From contig CM024184.1 of the NCBI GenBank assembly GCA_013433145.1, positions 496,137 through 560,136 on the forward strand: a DNA stretch of 64,000 nt, read 5' to 3'. The position numbers and the translations under genes are program-made. Numbering within the stretch: the first letter of the stretch is position 1; the number at the start of each line of letters is the position of its first letter. The stretch is from Ascaris suum (lineage: Eukaryota > Nematoda > Chromadorea > Rhabditida > Ascarididae). Shown here piece by piece: positions 1-22,727 of this stretch. A model generated the notes under the pieces. That model ran no database searches. It worked only from the letters and a program-made list of their open reading frames with translations, and was not told where the DNA came from.

Positions 1-1039
1 ATTATACCTGCTGATGTAGCATTTGATAATATTATACCACTACACCTCTATACCATTAAAAGCTATACCATTCGTTGGTTTTGCCTAGCGGCATGACGTA
101 TATAGCAGAAATAAAAACACAAAATCCATTGAAATTTTTGTTAATACCTGTGAAATGTCACCAACATAGATGTATGTTCAGCGTTGAGAAGCGATGAAAA
201 TAGATGACCCATTCTTCTATATCACTTCCGTAAACGGATTTGAAAAATAATAGCCCATAATTGAAAATAAAAATTTGCATAATAAAATAACGCATAGTAA
301 CCATGCGATCGTTAATGACGCATTTAATATACAAATAAAAATATTTCACAAATTTCATTGTTTTCTTTATATCGTAAATTATATTCACTTCGGCTGTCAC
401 AATAATAGCAATAAAAACCAAAAAAAACAATTGAAATCATTATTCAAGAAAAAAAAACAATCAAACAACACTGAGCACTCCCTATATCCTTCTTTCATTA
501 TTCGCATACTTTCAACGACAACCTCAGACACGATACCTTTCATAATATCGGAGAAATCACAGGCAATTCCCAGCTTATTCTCGCCTCAAAACCAATATCA
601 CAACCTTAGCAACTGTCATAATAAATTCACCTGAAACCGGAAGGTAAAGAACTTACGGGCACGTCCAAATTGCTTCGTCCAGTCGACGACATGGCCAACC
701 GAACATCAAAAAATAGCAGTACAGAAAGCACCCACGACAGCTAAAAAAATTAACGCACCATGTGCTAGGCCAACAGCCACCACTTGGTCAACTTTCACAG
801 CCGACTGAATCGTCTTTTGAACTCCAACGGAGATTAGCCCACCTCAGGAACTTCCTAGACTCAGTTAGTAGTTAGCTCGAGCTGCGGTTCATTGAGTAGC
901 AGCTTGCAATACCGAATACAGCGCCAACTAAGCAGTCCTCTCCTTAGTCACTACACACCTATACAATATCGGCATTGGCGAGCATATTGCTCAAACGTGC
1001 ATTTAAATTATCAATTAATATTCAGAAATATTATAATAT
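1..1039. other. Window start: no confident gene
   Basis: A minus-strand ATG at 693-691 opens MSSTGRSNLDVP and runs into a good donor (CCC/GTAAGT at 657-652), so it could be a first exon of a gene that leaves the window. Just upstream, about 838-707 on the minus strand, a short frame reads QVVAVGLAHGALIFLAVVG. It is very hydrophobic and loosely like an aquaporin helix, but it ends in a stop and has no splice support. Nothing else in this kilobase can be supported. Confidence 0.2.
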
Positions 1040-1335
1040 TATAATGTAACAGACGGCTGGAAATAAAAAAGAGCACAAAAGCAAAAGACAACACCGATAG
1101 AGAGGAAGACGAAATATTCATTGTCATTAGAATAGACGATGAAAACAGAGAAATAAAGCAGCATGAAACGGAGATGATCAGATTTCAACACCTTTTTCGT
1201 GGATTCCGACTGCGTCAAAATTGCCAATGCCTTTGTCACCATATGCGTTTGCACAGAATGCCCTTTGTCAATGGATTGCTCTTTCTTCTCCACCCATTCG
1301 GCACATGCGAAGAGCATCTTTGAAGCGTCCCTCAC
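1040..1335 (-). other. Possible exon downstream of cyclophilin gene (unproven)
   Basis: An open frame of about 98 codons follows the cyclophilin gene on the same strand by 430 bp. Its first half is hydrophilic (contains CAEWVEKKEQSIDKGH) and its second half holds two hydrophobic stretches, so a tail-anchored membrane protein is conceivable. There is no ATG at the 5' end, the best acceptors are weak, and the plus strand is also open here for 112 codons. I do not recognise a family, and it may be chance. Confidence 0.2.
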
Positions 1336-1767
1336 TTGGGATGAAGATAAAAATGCAGATCATGGTACCGCAACTTTCATTAATAAATCACGACAAAAGA
1401 CATTAACTAAAATTTGCAGGCCTAAACCTGGGAAATTAGTTCCCCCTTTCATCTCATTATTCATTGCGATACGTTTCATTCCATTACTTGCACAAAATCT
1501 TTGGGTGAAAACAAATCTCCCAACATCCCCCTACTAAAGACCGTTTTCAACTTCAAGTCTCATTTAAAGTGATTCGAGGTACTGCATCACTTCCAGCAAA
1601 ACGAGGAAAGAAAATGTCACGAAAGAGTGCAAATATAAAGAAGAAGTGGCGAAAAAGCAAGTCAACGCATTGATACTGATAACACAAACGAATGATCCAA
1701 TCATAAACGACGGCGGAACAGAGATCCACGAGTGCACTCCGTAAACAACTCGACACCATCTTGCGAG

Positions 1768-4700
1768 TCAAAGCTCGCCGCATTGCGTTATCACGATCGG
1801 TATCTTCGGCTTGTTATTCTGTCCGGTAGGAACATTCTCGATTTTACGTACCGTGAGAAGACCATCCAATACACGACCTCAAGTGATACATCCATCATAT
1901 CACCAATATCTACGTATTCAATAACAGGCACACTTAATAACATGTTAAGCAAACACCCCAGGAAGAGTTTCACTCGTTTCCAGCAACCCAATGAGGGAAA
2001 AATGCTCTTCTCTAGCCATTACCAGATTTATTTCTCACAGAAAATACTATTAAATAACACAAATGACCTCCCTCTGCCTGAGAAAAGAAAGACTTCTAAA
2101 AGTTGAACTGTTTCAGCGCTACGAAACGTTTATGTTGGGAAACCGGATGACTAATGTTAATACGAACATTCCATGAGCGACGAACTGAAGTTAAAACCTC
2201 ATCAGTGGAAACTTTTTGAGCATCAAAATACATTCTCAGGACACTGAATCCTCAAAGCTCCATTTCGCATCCGTAAGGTCATTGTAATTACTCTCTCGGA
2301 ACACTCAGATCGAAGTCAAACAGATATGAACAACAGAATGATTAAAAGTGAGTTCCCAAAATCTACGAATTTTAACCTCTACTCCAATTCAAAGACGCCC
2401 CATACTTGCTACTTACAGATCCCCGCTGCCACGGTTAAATGAAGGATAGGCGGGATTAACACCTTTATCAGCCGTCAAATGGCTATCAATAAATCGCCAC
2501 TTCAACGAAAGAATTAAGCACAACTTTCCTCAAAGAAGGAAAAGGATGACGGAATTCTAAACCCGCAGCCCCATACCACTGGCATGTGAAAAAAAATCAC
2601 CTCCAATGACACAAGATTCGAACTGCGCCCACTAATAACCTAGAATATTAAACAAACCGTTCAAACTAAAAACAATGGAAATTTACCAAAGACAACATGC
2701 TTCTTGTCCAAAAAATCACACTTGGCACATGTAATGAAGAACTGACATCCGTTTGTATCGGGTCCTGCGTTCGCCTGAAAAAAATTTGCATCGAAAGTAT
2801 TTGCCCGAAATTTGCCTTTGGTCCAAATTTACCCGAAAAAAAAGTTGCATGGAAAGCCACAGAAAGAAACCGACTAATGCGAATGCGTGGCAGATTTCAA
2901 CGCTAGGTGGCGTGAGCGCAGGCAATGGCAGACGCAGACCAGGATGATCTTGGTGGATGCCTGAACCGCAAGTAAAGCATGAAGAAAATTCGTCGATCCG
3001 AAATGACTTCCAGAAGGCATAAATTCAGCGGAAAGCCTTCCCCCCTCCCCCCCTCCATCCTTCTTCCACATCTCCTCCCTCGTTTCCCACTAAGCACGGC
3101 ATGCGCGCCTCACTGTCCACGGCAGTAAATACGGGGTAAGTCGCGTCTTTGAATGTCACACCTCCTGGTAAGCGGGTCCATCTGCGTGTATAGTTACGTC
3201 GGGAATTGAGCCAACCGATAAAATAATATCGAACTCTAGGATTCCACAATGTTTTCTCTCCTCAATAAGACATCAAATTCGTCAATAAAGTCAGCAATAA
3301 AATTTTAAACGCTCACATTTAAGCAAAAGAAATCAACAACTTGATGACGCGTTTATCTACAACTTAGTCTCCAAACATGAATGGGAAGAACTAACAAAAC
3401 TCTGAATAACGGATTCTTTTAGGTGCTAAAGGGCTAAACCATCACGTCACAATAAAACTAAAAAAAGCTTCTAGGATCGTCAAACCATCAGCGCCGTTTG
3501 TGAAACAATAAGTTCCTATCTCTGATAGGATATAACCTATGACATTTCGAGCACAACCAAGCAACAATAGGTTTTAAACTAATACGGTCTAAACAATGGT
3601 ACTGCTTACCATAGACAATATTCCTGGACCGGAATGTTCCAAGTCGAAGTTTTCGTCCCTGAACTTTGACCCATAGATACTCGTCATGCCTGTCCCATCA
3701 CCCTGGAAAACCCACAGATGCTGCTGAACAATTTTTGGTAATAAGCACAAAGAGATTCGGTCATAGTGGAAAAAGTACTGAAAAACGCATTAAAAAAAAC
3801 GAAGTTGAAAAAGAATTGAATCAAAAAATGCGACAACTACAATTAAAAAATCTCAGTTCTATGCTTGGCCCAAAACTTCGAGATTAGAGCTCATACAACC
3901 CAACGAACAGAAACAGCCTGTGAAAAGATCAAAGATAGGAATATATGGTGGACTACATCCCACAATACTAAATTTGAACAACTATATCCGTTCGACTATG
4001 ATCAAATCCGCGGTTAGAACATTGTTTCCCTCCTTCCCTTCCCGACTGTTCCCCCTTTTTCAAAACCAGAAATCGGGTTTGCTCTGCACGAAAAATTGCA
4101 TGCCCCTATCAGAAAATTTAAAAGATCGTCAAGACTTTGATCTCCGCATGTTGCCTATTCTAAGGACAAATCATTGAAACTGTGTTCGTTTGAGTGGTAC
4201 TTAGAGTGAACAATATTTCGTGCTCACTGAATTCATCGAATTGCCAATGGACGAAGGAAGGCGCCTGTCTCTAGTAAAACTGAATCACCAGACCCCTCTA
4301 TCCCTCAAAAGCACAACAACAGGAAACGATATGACAGAGCATAAGGAAAGGTAACGTAAGCTACTAGAAGTATATTGAATCCCTACTCATAAAATAAACC
4401 ATTTAATAAACGTAATTCGGTATCATGCGAGAAAAAGGAGGCAAATCCCAGGAAACAAATTACTAGGGCGAATTAATCGAGCATTGAAAGATGAATTCAT
4501 AAGTTCAACAGCGTGCACGTGATCGTTACCTAACGACCATTTCTCTTAATTGACCGTAGATTGCACAGTAAAGGTGTCAAAATTCTACGAGTAAAAAATT
4601 CATTAACAGAGAGGAAAGAATAATACTTTCTGCGTTTTTGCGACGGAAAGTCAGTCAAATTCAGAAAATTTCCTTCCCAATGCAAGCTCTGAGAGGAAGG

Positions 4701-6684
4701 AGGAGGGACAATGACCAATAAAACGCGTCAAAGAAATATGATTACGAAGTCGGCTCTACAATCTGATTCCGCAGAAGACTAATCCAAAAGCGTTTAAGAA
4801 ATTGCATTCGGGAAACGGGGTCGCAGTCGGGGAAAGGACCACATGTTTTATATCTGATTTCAACCGACCGAGCAGTTGACTCCGTCGCCGAGGTCAGGAT
4901 GGATCATATTGGACTTGGACCAACCCCCCCCCCTCCCCCCTTCTATTGTCATCGTGTTTAGGTTGATGTGTTAAGGCTGGAAATCTCTTCCCCTTACGCG
5001 CCTCAGTACAGTGCACAGACCCAAGTCAAGTGGAATTCAGTTTCACGACTAAATAGATGCACTATTTATAGAGGGATAACAATAACATCTGCAGAAGGTA
5101 GATTTCACGTGCGGAAAACCTAACAGGCAAAATCGTTCCGTATTACTATAATGTAAAAGATCATTAACCAAAGCTAATGCTTCGACTAACACAATATAAC
5201 TCACATTGACAAAGTCGCCGCCTTGGATCATGAAATCTTTTATAACTCGATGAAATTGTGCGTTCTTATAGCCAACGGGAACACCGTCTCGACGAAACTC
5301 TCCAGTGCAGAACTGCCTAAAGCAAAATGCCATATCTATCGTAATCACTAATAAAAAACACCACATAGATGGCTGCCAGGTATGAATTACGCTCTATAGC
5401 AGTACTTTTTAAGCATCGCTGTCTAACTGCACATCCTAGAACAACGGAGACCACAGTGAAAATATTCCACTTCAAATGAATTATCCGTTTCCAATCTATC
5501 AGAAACATGCATACGATCCGTTTGATTCCAACTTGAAAAATTATATGAAGGTTTTCCAGGTAGTTGAAAATTCATTCCTGCAACCTTGGATGGAAATACC
5601 GGGTCCCTGAAACTATTGTGTCCACTCCTCTCTATTTCATCTGCTCGTACAGCCGCTCCCCTACTTTGTTTAAAAAGGCTTGTTAACTAGTCACGATGCG
5701 CTTGGATAGCCTGTTAAAAACTACCCTTCTAATATGAACCTATGCGTAACCGATGAAGTCGGATGAGAAGGGGTGGAAGAGATGTGGCAATCACAGGAAC
5801 CGATAATGAAACCAGAAGAGGGACATGACCAAACGCTTTTCTTACTTTATTGTATCCTCTGTATACCAGTAAGTAGAAGCTAAGAGTGCCGAAGCTCAGT
5901 AAGCCCTTCTCGAGACTAGAAAACGAGTGAGGTGGGAAATGCGACATGATGCCGACACTGTGGGATTATTTTTGATGGTTTTTTTTTCATGCTATCCTTA
6001 TCATTTTCTCCTTTGGATGAAGAATGAGGATAAAATTGCCTATAAATTAGCACCTGTAGCTCCATTCATTTGAAGATGAAATAAAGTCGAAAATCCTCCT
6101 TCCTCCTTCCGGCACATTCTGATTGAAAGGGAGGGTAAAAAACAGCAAAGGTGATCAAAAGAAACAAGGATGAGATAGTTATGTATAATGCCCTGACAGA
6201 AGGGGTACAGCGAGTATATCTCAAAAATAAAAAGCCCTAGGTGGTACCTGGATGAGAAAAACAGAAAATTCTTGTGCAGCTAGTTAAACCTCCGAGGAAA
6301 GATACCGTTGTTCAACACTAATGCACCTAGTCAATCATTGATTTAATTGAAAACATCTGGATCCCTGTAGTGATATTTTGAAATTCATTAAGCATCTTAT
6401 GAAATGCAGACCGATTCCACGCATCGGGGATACTTCTCGGCTCAAATACCAATCTTCAGCATCTTTTTGATTCAATTTGTAAAGCATAATAAAGAAGTAT
6501 TTTCCAGCTAAAATAATGACTGTCAAAAATCTCACCTGAAATTTTCAGCAGTTTTTGGACACACATCGGCAAATAGCTCCATTTTGATAGTGCCGATAGG
6601 TGCTCCCCCCGCTGTCATTTCCATAAAAACAATCGGATTATCAGGATGCCGCAGCTGTTCTGCTAAGCGGTCGTAATCACTCAT
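1768..6684 (-). CDS. cyp-11: Cyclophilin H-type peptidyl-prolyl cis-trans isomerase (complete, 5 exons)
   Basis: Exons on the minus strand are 6684-6536, 5316-5205, 3702-3610, 2774-2687 and 1877-1768. They total 552 nt, 183 aa plus TGA, with every junction in phase and GT/AG at each intron. The protein opens [20 protein letters not shown] and ends [14 protein letters not shown], which matches the length and sequence pattern of PPIH and of Caenorhabditis CYP-11. Isomerase residues seen are R73, F78 and Q81 (in [15 protein letters not shown]), Q129 (NGCQFFIT) and H144. The position equal to Trp121 of cyclophilin A is F139, as I recall for nematode CYP-11. By family it catalyses prolyl isomerisation and sits in the U4/U6.U5 tri-snRNP. 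The acceptor of the last exon is a weak TTGAG. The start is the first ATG of exon 1, preceded by an in-frame stop. Family assignment is very secure; the symbol rests on orthology by eye. Confidence 0.95.
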
Positions 6685-8917
6685 CACGATCGTCTAGCCG
6701 ATAGGATATGCTGCAATATCATTTATGGCAATTTATATGGATATTATATACCTGTGGGATGCGTATTTTCTGGCGACACGTATAAATGCACTCTTCCAAT
6801 TATACTGTCAACGTAATGAAATAATGGTTCACTCTAAAATCGCATCAAAATACATAGCGGTCCGAGACGAAATATAAGATTGTGATGACGAAATGCCACA
6901 AGGCTCCAAAGATACTATTATGCCCCTCCCCCCTCTTGCATAAGGTTTAAGAGGCAATTTTTTAAAATGCAGATACTTCATAAAGCACAAGAATCAAAAA
7001 TTCTGAATCTAACCGCAATATTCGACAGGGTGGAATGGAAGGAGGAAGAGGAACAGTGCTTTCAGGAATCCGATGTAGTTGATGCTCTTTGTCTTTGTAC
7101 ATCCTGAAATTCAAGGATTCTGAGGGACTGTCTTTGGCATAAGTACGTTTCGAGAACCCAACAAGAGCAAAACTTTTACTTGCTCAATAATTGCATCCCT
7201 AGAATTAGCAGTTTTAAGACAGAAAAAGAATACGTTCAATATAAGAGCAGCCAAGTGAAAAAAAAAAGCTCTTAATAAAACAATGACGTGTATTGGAAGA
7301 CTTATATAGGTGGGAATTTGCAGCTCTAAAGAGCGGATGAAGTGAGGGATCCATTTCCGTTGCGTTCAATTTCAGGACTAACTCTAGCGCTCATTTATGG
7401 ATTCACTTTCATGGCTGATGTCACCGCTAGCGAAAATTCTTGCTCAACGCGCCAGGTGGTCTAACACGGCATTTTGAACAAAAATTTAGGATCGAGGCCC
7501 TAAGGGTATGTCAATGGCATTAATCCTGGAATGGAGTTCCAAAATACGTACCAAAACCAACCCTCGAAGCTAGCGTAACCAAAAATAATTTTCAACTTGC
7601 TTCCAATACTTGACACGTCAATAGCAGAAGTTTTGCTCTCAAAGTCGTAATGATCACTACAATGCTCCACAATTATATGCTCCCATGAAAGTTTGCGGCG
7701 ATCCAAGAGGTGTGCGGTAGACGAGATAATAATAAGAGAGAAAGAGAACATCGAAATGTTCCACTTGCTTAAAGAAGTATTTTATACGTTCTTCGAAGTT
7801 CCTATTTGCAACGCGCATTACTCCAATGTCATGTATGTCTGTTCGCGTTTATGTCTGTGTGTGTCGATCTGTTCGGCATTCGATGTTAGAAAAAAAAAAG
7901 ATAGTAAAGGTGACTATTAACCAAATAATTTCAGACTGTTAAAGAGCTCAAAACTTGTTCAACAATTTCTAGGTTGAAGAAAGAAAAAAAAAAACGAATT
8001 TTTTAAGCTATGAACGGTAGCCCTCATTAAAACAGCGATATATACGCTGATAATAGTTTATTAGCCGACCTGCAATGATGAAGTTCAAAGATGAGTTGAG
8101 AAGTGCTATTGCAAAAAATTCGTTTCTTTTATGAGTTTCACATATCATTTGCCATCATAGGGAATAACAGGAATAAGGAAATTACGTGAAGTGGGAAATA
8201 AAAAAATAGCATTGTATCAGTGTGGGCAATACGTTTGAATGAAGCGCTTAATGACTCTTCCTCAATACCTAACGGTAGAAAACACGTTCAGCAGCTCTTC
8301 CCCCATACCTCCATTTGGTAATATACTCCACTCAGGATCCCTCTCCCTTCTCCTTTTCTTTCTGCACTCTTACTCGTTTGCCTCACTTCCCTGGAAAAAA
8401 CCAACCAAACACATCCAATTCTACTCCATGAAACCAAAGACCAAGATCAAGGATCTTAAAGCAGCAGCGAACCTTTCCATCACGATGCATGAGATCTCGC
8501 GGTAACGACTTTTTCGAAAATTCGCTCATCGCATTGATTCGTTTTAGGACGCTAAACATTTCAAATTTTCTTGTTGGTACGATGCAGCGCAAAATATTCA
8601 ATATGTCCAACACATTAAAAAAAAAAAATTAACTTCCGCAAAGATTGAGGTACTCTGAAAATAAAACTATGTTGTCTGATGCTTCGACACTATTCTCCTT
8701 AATAAATATGAGGTAATCATATCGTTTGTTGCTTAATTATCAAAGATAATAGTAAATTCTCAAGATAGTTCATCTATTCTATTATAATCTGTTTGTTAAC
8801 GTAGACATTAGACCATTAGACAAATTTTCAGAGATGCTTATTAAGTTATACAGGGCAAAATATAGTAACACATATATATATATATATATTTTATCAATGG
8901 GAAACCGTCTTCAATAG

Positions 8918-9074
<157 letters not shown>

Positions 9075-10261
9075 AAAACAAAATATATTTCCCCCAACAA
9101 ACAAAACGTACAACTATCAATGAACCCTTTAAAATCTCGCAAATATGAACTGAATAATGAATGTGTTGTAGTGATGTCTGTGAAAATCGACAACGGATCA
9201 GTGTGCTTTAAAAAAATGCGATAAATAAATATTATAGAATTTTATTTTACTATGAAATGCCTAAATTAAGTATTGCATTAAATTAATAAAAGAGAAACGA
9301 ACAGAATTGCTTCCTTCTATATTCATTACATCATTCAACTTTACCGAACTACACTTACTGCTATTTGCAATTCGATTGAGTTACTTAGAGCTTTCAAAAT
9401 GACTTCGCGAACGATTCACTTTTAAGTCTTTCCCTGTATGGTCCAAATATCGACATAAAGCACTACCATGTCATACCTATATTGTTATTATCGACCTCAT
9501 GCCTTCATGAAATATTCAGTGAAAGCTTTCTCAAGCATTATATAATGCTTATGGATTTTAAATTTAATAAATTTATACCCGTATGGGTCAGTTAACGCAA
9601 ATTCTTAGAGTCTTTTTAAATAAAGAGTAAAAAGCGTTAATAAAAGATGATTGTTAGTGAACGTTGTGTTGCAATGCATTTCATCTAGAATTAGATCTAG
9701 AAGATCAATCGCATACCCCTTCAAGTATTGCTCCATTTGGCGGTACTTTTTGTGGGTCAACTATTCTATCGATCATCAAGGTCATCAACTATTCTTTAGG
9801 TAATAACTTCAACAGATATCGTTTCTATGCTTTAAATATCGTTTCTTTGTTTAAAAATCGTCATTGAAATCAAAAAAAAAAGAGAAAGTAGCTAAATATT
9901 GAGCATTTTCTTTGAATATTCTAATGCATTCTTGATGACCTCATTTATATTGAAATAGTTTTAATTGTTGAGCAATGGCAACGCTTTGATAAGAGACAAA
10001 TGAAGACATGAAGAGGAGAGAATTTCGAAGGTCATTAAACGTTAGTGTCGGACGATGGTTTGACCTTTACAATCGATAGGTAATTTTTCGTTGACGGTTC
10101 ATTTCTAAATTGGAGCCACTAATTCAGGTCACAATCACATTGCATCTCTAATAATACCGAATGTGCTACATTCTCGTTTCTTTATAGCCATGTGTTACGT
10201 CGCACACTTATCTTCTCCTTGATGCTTGTTTCGTTTTAATTAATTTGATACCACTTAATTA

Positions 10262-10507
10262 TCAATTTTTAATACATTTATTGAACATCAACTTATTTTC
10301 TTGAAAATATGTATAGTTTTGCTTTAAGAAGGATTTTATCCTTTCTAAATCTTTAGAAGTTTTCATTATGTGAGGATTCCCAATAGATGGTGATTGCAAA
10401 TCAAAGGATTTTTTCGATTTTTGACTTCGTATATGCTCATTTGTAGGATTTGCATGTCGTCCTGACATAAGACCTGGTCTCGGTCTCTTCGGGATTAGAA
10501 CTGGCAA
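10262..10507 (-). other. Open frame with neuropeptide-like motif (candidate 3' exon)
   Basis: This minus-strand frame of 81 codons ends in TGA and contains PKRPRPGLMSGRHANP. KR on one side and GR on the other of PRPGLMS is the arrangement used to cut and amidate neuropeptides. The rest is basic and hydrophilic, with a second dibasic KSKK further on. No signal peptide, splice acceptor or second peptide copy was found, and I do not recognise the precursor. It may be a terminal exon or a chance frame. Confidence 0.25.
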
Positions 10508-10963
10508 GATGGAATTCGTTACACATAAAGAATTGCCTTATTCGCTCGTCATTTTTTGTCGATTCATATATCTCCAACTATAAGCGCGTTCAACAAACTT
10601 TTCTAATATAGTATTACAATACAACTTCACATTTACGTTTAATATCAAACCAACTTGATAGCCATTGGCTATTATTGAGGAGGATGACCACATATAGAGG
10701 CACAACAATCAATCAACAGCAATATTTGCAGAAACGTAACCATTTCTTTACATATGACAATTGTTTATATTTTGTTCTTGAAGAACGCAACAATCAATCA
10801 AAACCTATAAGTCAATTATATTCGAATCTAATAATTTGAATATGTCTTTATAAATTTGAATATTAAGGATGCTGATATGTCTTTATCTATAAGTCAATTC
10901 TCTAATGAAATTATGATTAATTTCAAATGAATATGTCTTTATAAAGAAATTTGAATATTAAGG

Positions 10964-15655
<4,692 letters not shown>

Positions 15656-15851
15656 TCTATTTAACCACATAATTATAACTGCTGTAGTCAAAAGAATCGA
15701 AATGGTCGGCGCTTTTCCGTTGATTTTTCCACTGAATTTAAGTTCATTCGTATTAATTTTCATGTTCATTTATCTTCACTAACGGACGAGCCACAATCGT
15801 TAGGAGCGAACAGTGCTGCAGGTGGTTCTAATACCTGTATATGCACATATC

Positions 15852-15981
<130 letters not shown>

Positions 15982-16489
15982 TTATTCGTGCTATTGAAGA
16001 TTGTTGGTGTTTACTATTAAATTAGTTTTTCTAAAGAAATCGTCGGTACTGCCGCATCTTGAAGCTTCTCTGATCTTTTTCGCAACCTCTGCGATTACAG
16101 CGAAGTAACGACATCGTTGAAGGAGGTCCTTCAAGTGATGAACGTCAACTTTTGCAGATATGTACCTCTTTTGAGTGGTGCCTATAATAAAGTTTGCGCA
16201 TTTACTGCAATGGACCATCTAGGCTGATTAAGAATTTCAGCACCGGGACGGAATCAGCGAATGAATATTCAGAGGATTCGAGTGGCAAAAAAATTTCAGA
16301 GAATATTTCATTGTTCTTAAATAATTTGAAGAAAATTCAAAAAAAAATACATTTATTTCATAGAAAATTTTGTATTGCACGAAATCACTATTTACAAACG
16401 GAGGAATCGTATAAGAAATATGATATCACAGCAATAACACCGGCGAAAATGAGAGCGAAATCCATTTGCTCGTTGATTTGTTTGCGTTT

Positions 16490-20092
<3,603 letters not shown>

Positions 20093-22274
20093 CTGCAAAT
20101 GAACTAATTAACAAAGCCGAGTGTACCAATAACGAAATATATGGAAAGGCTATAGCGAGGGCGGGAGAGGGTAGAAATAATACAAGCTTGAAACAAGTTA
20201 GATTTTACAATGGTGAAAAGAATTGCTCGTTGAAAATGTCTTACCACATTGAAAAATTTATGTTAAGGATTTGTCCCTAAGCGAATTTAGTTGAGAGCGA
20301 ATGATTGCCACATCAAGGAGTCAGGTATCACTCACAGTGGATTAATGAGGATTGAAGAAAATTTGCCTTATTGAACTTGCAATATTCTCATTAATGCCTA
20401 CTCGCCTATTCGCACCTCCCTCGTTCCCGCCCCTTCCCTTCCCCATCCTCTTCTTATGAATTTCGGATACTCTCTCACCGAAGTCTATTAAAGATCTCCG
20501 TAAGACTAGAACGGCTCCATAAAGAGTCTTCTCCATGCTGACGGATCTTCGTAACTTCTCATTGTGCTGACGGAAATGCAGAGCAATAAATCAGTATTAA
20601 TGCCGAAGAACTTATGTCCTCTCTATGCATAAATATGAGGAAGGATGCTTATTATCGTTAGTAAACATCCAAACTTTATAAAATCAAAGACACTCATTAA
20701 GGATGACGCCATGATCAGATTTCATTGCTAAGCGGTAAAAGCCCCGGTTGAATGTATGAACGTAATGAACCTTTTCAGATTTCCCCGCAAGTGGAAACGA
20801 GGAGATGGAGTCAGATGAATGATGCAAGGGTGGAATAGAGGAGAGAGGGGGACGGGGGGTAAGATTACTGCAAATACAAATAAGATCTGTGTATAAAACT
20901 TAATTAAACGACCTGAGAAAAGTCGATAGAAGCACAAAAAATAGCATTGCGATATTATTTGGACGTTACACAACGAGAAGTATTGATGACGATACGTGGC
21001 GCACTATACAATGAGGTTGCGACACTATTGAAGGTTGACTGTAATCCCAAATAACAGATGATTATTGCGAGCTGAGGGATTCAATAGGGACCAGCCGGTA
21101 ATGCAACTATCTCCACAGGCAGCTACTATAATTGCCGCACAGTACATATAGACATACACAAACACGCACGCACCTGCAATAACATCAAACAATTATATCA
21201 ATGCCGTTACACATCACAATCTGTCGTGAATACTTAACGAAAAAAAAACTATCACTTCATTTCCGCTAATAGACAATATCTGCATATACGAAAAGTGTTT
21301 TGAGCTCGACGATAGTGTTACACTTTGAAATCCCTCCCTTCCCTATCCTCTTCCATCCTCCTCCATTCCTCCTCGATCCCAGTACTGTTGCTTCTCGATG
21401 TTTTCCATTATAATACCACTTAAAGTTGATGTGCAATAGATTCCATGATTTTGTACCATTTGTTTAACGCTGTCTTTAGATCTCTATTTGAATGCAATGT
21501 ATTATTAACCTTTATTGCTGCACGACATTAAATCATGCAAAACAATGTTCACTTACGTTCGTTAATTAAATGACAACATGCACTCAAATGAGCGAGAAGC
21601 CGGTTTGCTGTTGTGAGAAGAGTATGAGACTGCCAACTACTAGAACGCTCTCATCGGGCCATCTCTATATTTCCTTTTCTTTTTTATTTCGTTATATTTT
21701 TCAAAATTAAGATTTTTTATGGTTTCATTTTGCTCAGAGGAATTTTTATTAAGAAAAATAAATCTCTTATAATCACAACTATATTGGCATAAATTATATT
21801 GTAGGATGGAAAATCCAACTTCTACATAAATTTCGAATCAAAAAATTTCGAAACTTATTAGTGGTATCTTTGTATTTTCTTTATATTTAACATGATCTCC
21901 ATTGGTTCTTAATAGTAGTGCAACAGTAATTGCTATTTTATCTCAAAATCTTCTATAATCTTTGAAAGAGATCTTGAAGTAGCTGATAGATGTAGAACTG
22001 CATAATGACCGAATCAAGTGATCCGTAAAACCACTTGTAAATAAAGGAAAGAGCTCATGTAGAGGTTGTTTTTTTTGTTGCTTCGATCTTCGCTGAAAAA
22101 TTGTTTTGAAGGTAAAAGAGAAATCTTGTTGCAACATCATCTGATCATATAACAAGCTAAGTTGGCTGGCTATTCACTGACCAACGGTCACTATGATCAA
22201 CTTGCATTAGGATGTGCGCCTAAAATTTCCAAAATATCAGAACTCATTCAGGAGGTGTTACTGTCAAGCAACAA
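20093..22274. other. Divergent intergenic region
   Basis: This 2.2 kb lies between the 5' part of the minus-strand cysteine-module gene and the start of the plus-strand ion-channel gene. It should hold the missing first exon of the former and promoters for both. I see no convincing exon. The stretch at 20538-20480 on the minus strand (MEKTLYGAVLVLRR, with a GTGAGA donor) has the wrong phase. Confidence 0.4.
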
Positions 22275-22642
22275 ATGCCCTTGATGTATTGGCTACTCGT
22301 TCTAGTTGCCATACAACCTTCTTATGCGAACAAATTCCATCCAAAGCGACATCCTCATTTATGGATCAATACGACCTATCAAGCAGAAGACAATGGCATT
22401 GAAATTCATCAACTACCGCAATGCCACGCTTGGAAAACATGGTGGCTCATGGAGGTGCAAATTTTCATTTTCTTCAGCTGAAATCATCTCGGACAGTATT
22501 AATGGCGAACCATAGCACCATTAATAATGCAGCAGCATGGATTAAACGTTTCATCTTCTCATATCTAGAACGCTCCGTCTTCTCATATGTAGCCCATACA
22601 TTTTCACTTCGGAAAGTGAAGCTGTATTAAGTAATAGTAAGC

Positions 22643-22727
<85 letters not shown>

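Noticed and set aside
1199..1537. 112-codon plus-strand frame near the window start
   Set aside because: It overlaps open frames on the other strand, has no recognised sequence and no splice context.
8239..8505. 88-codon plus-strand frame with an opposing 76-codon minus-strand frame
   Set aside because: Both are without recognisable sequence or paired splice sites.
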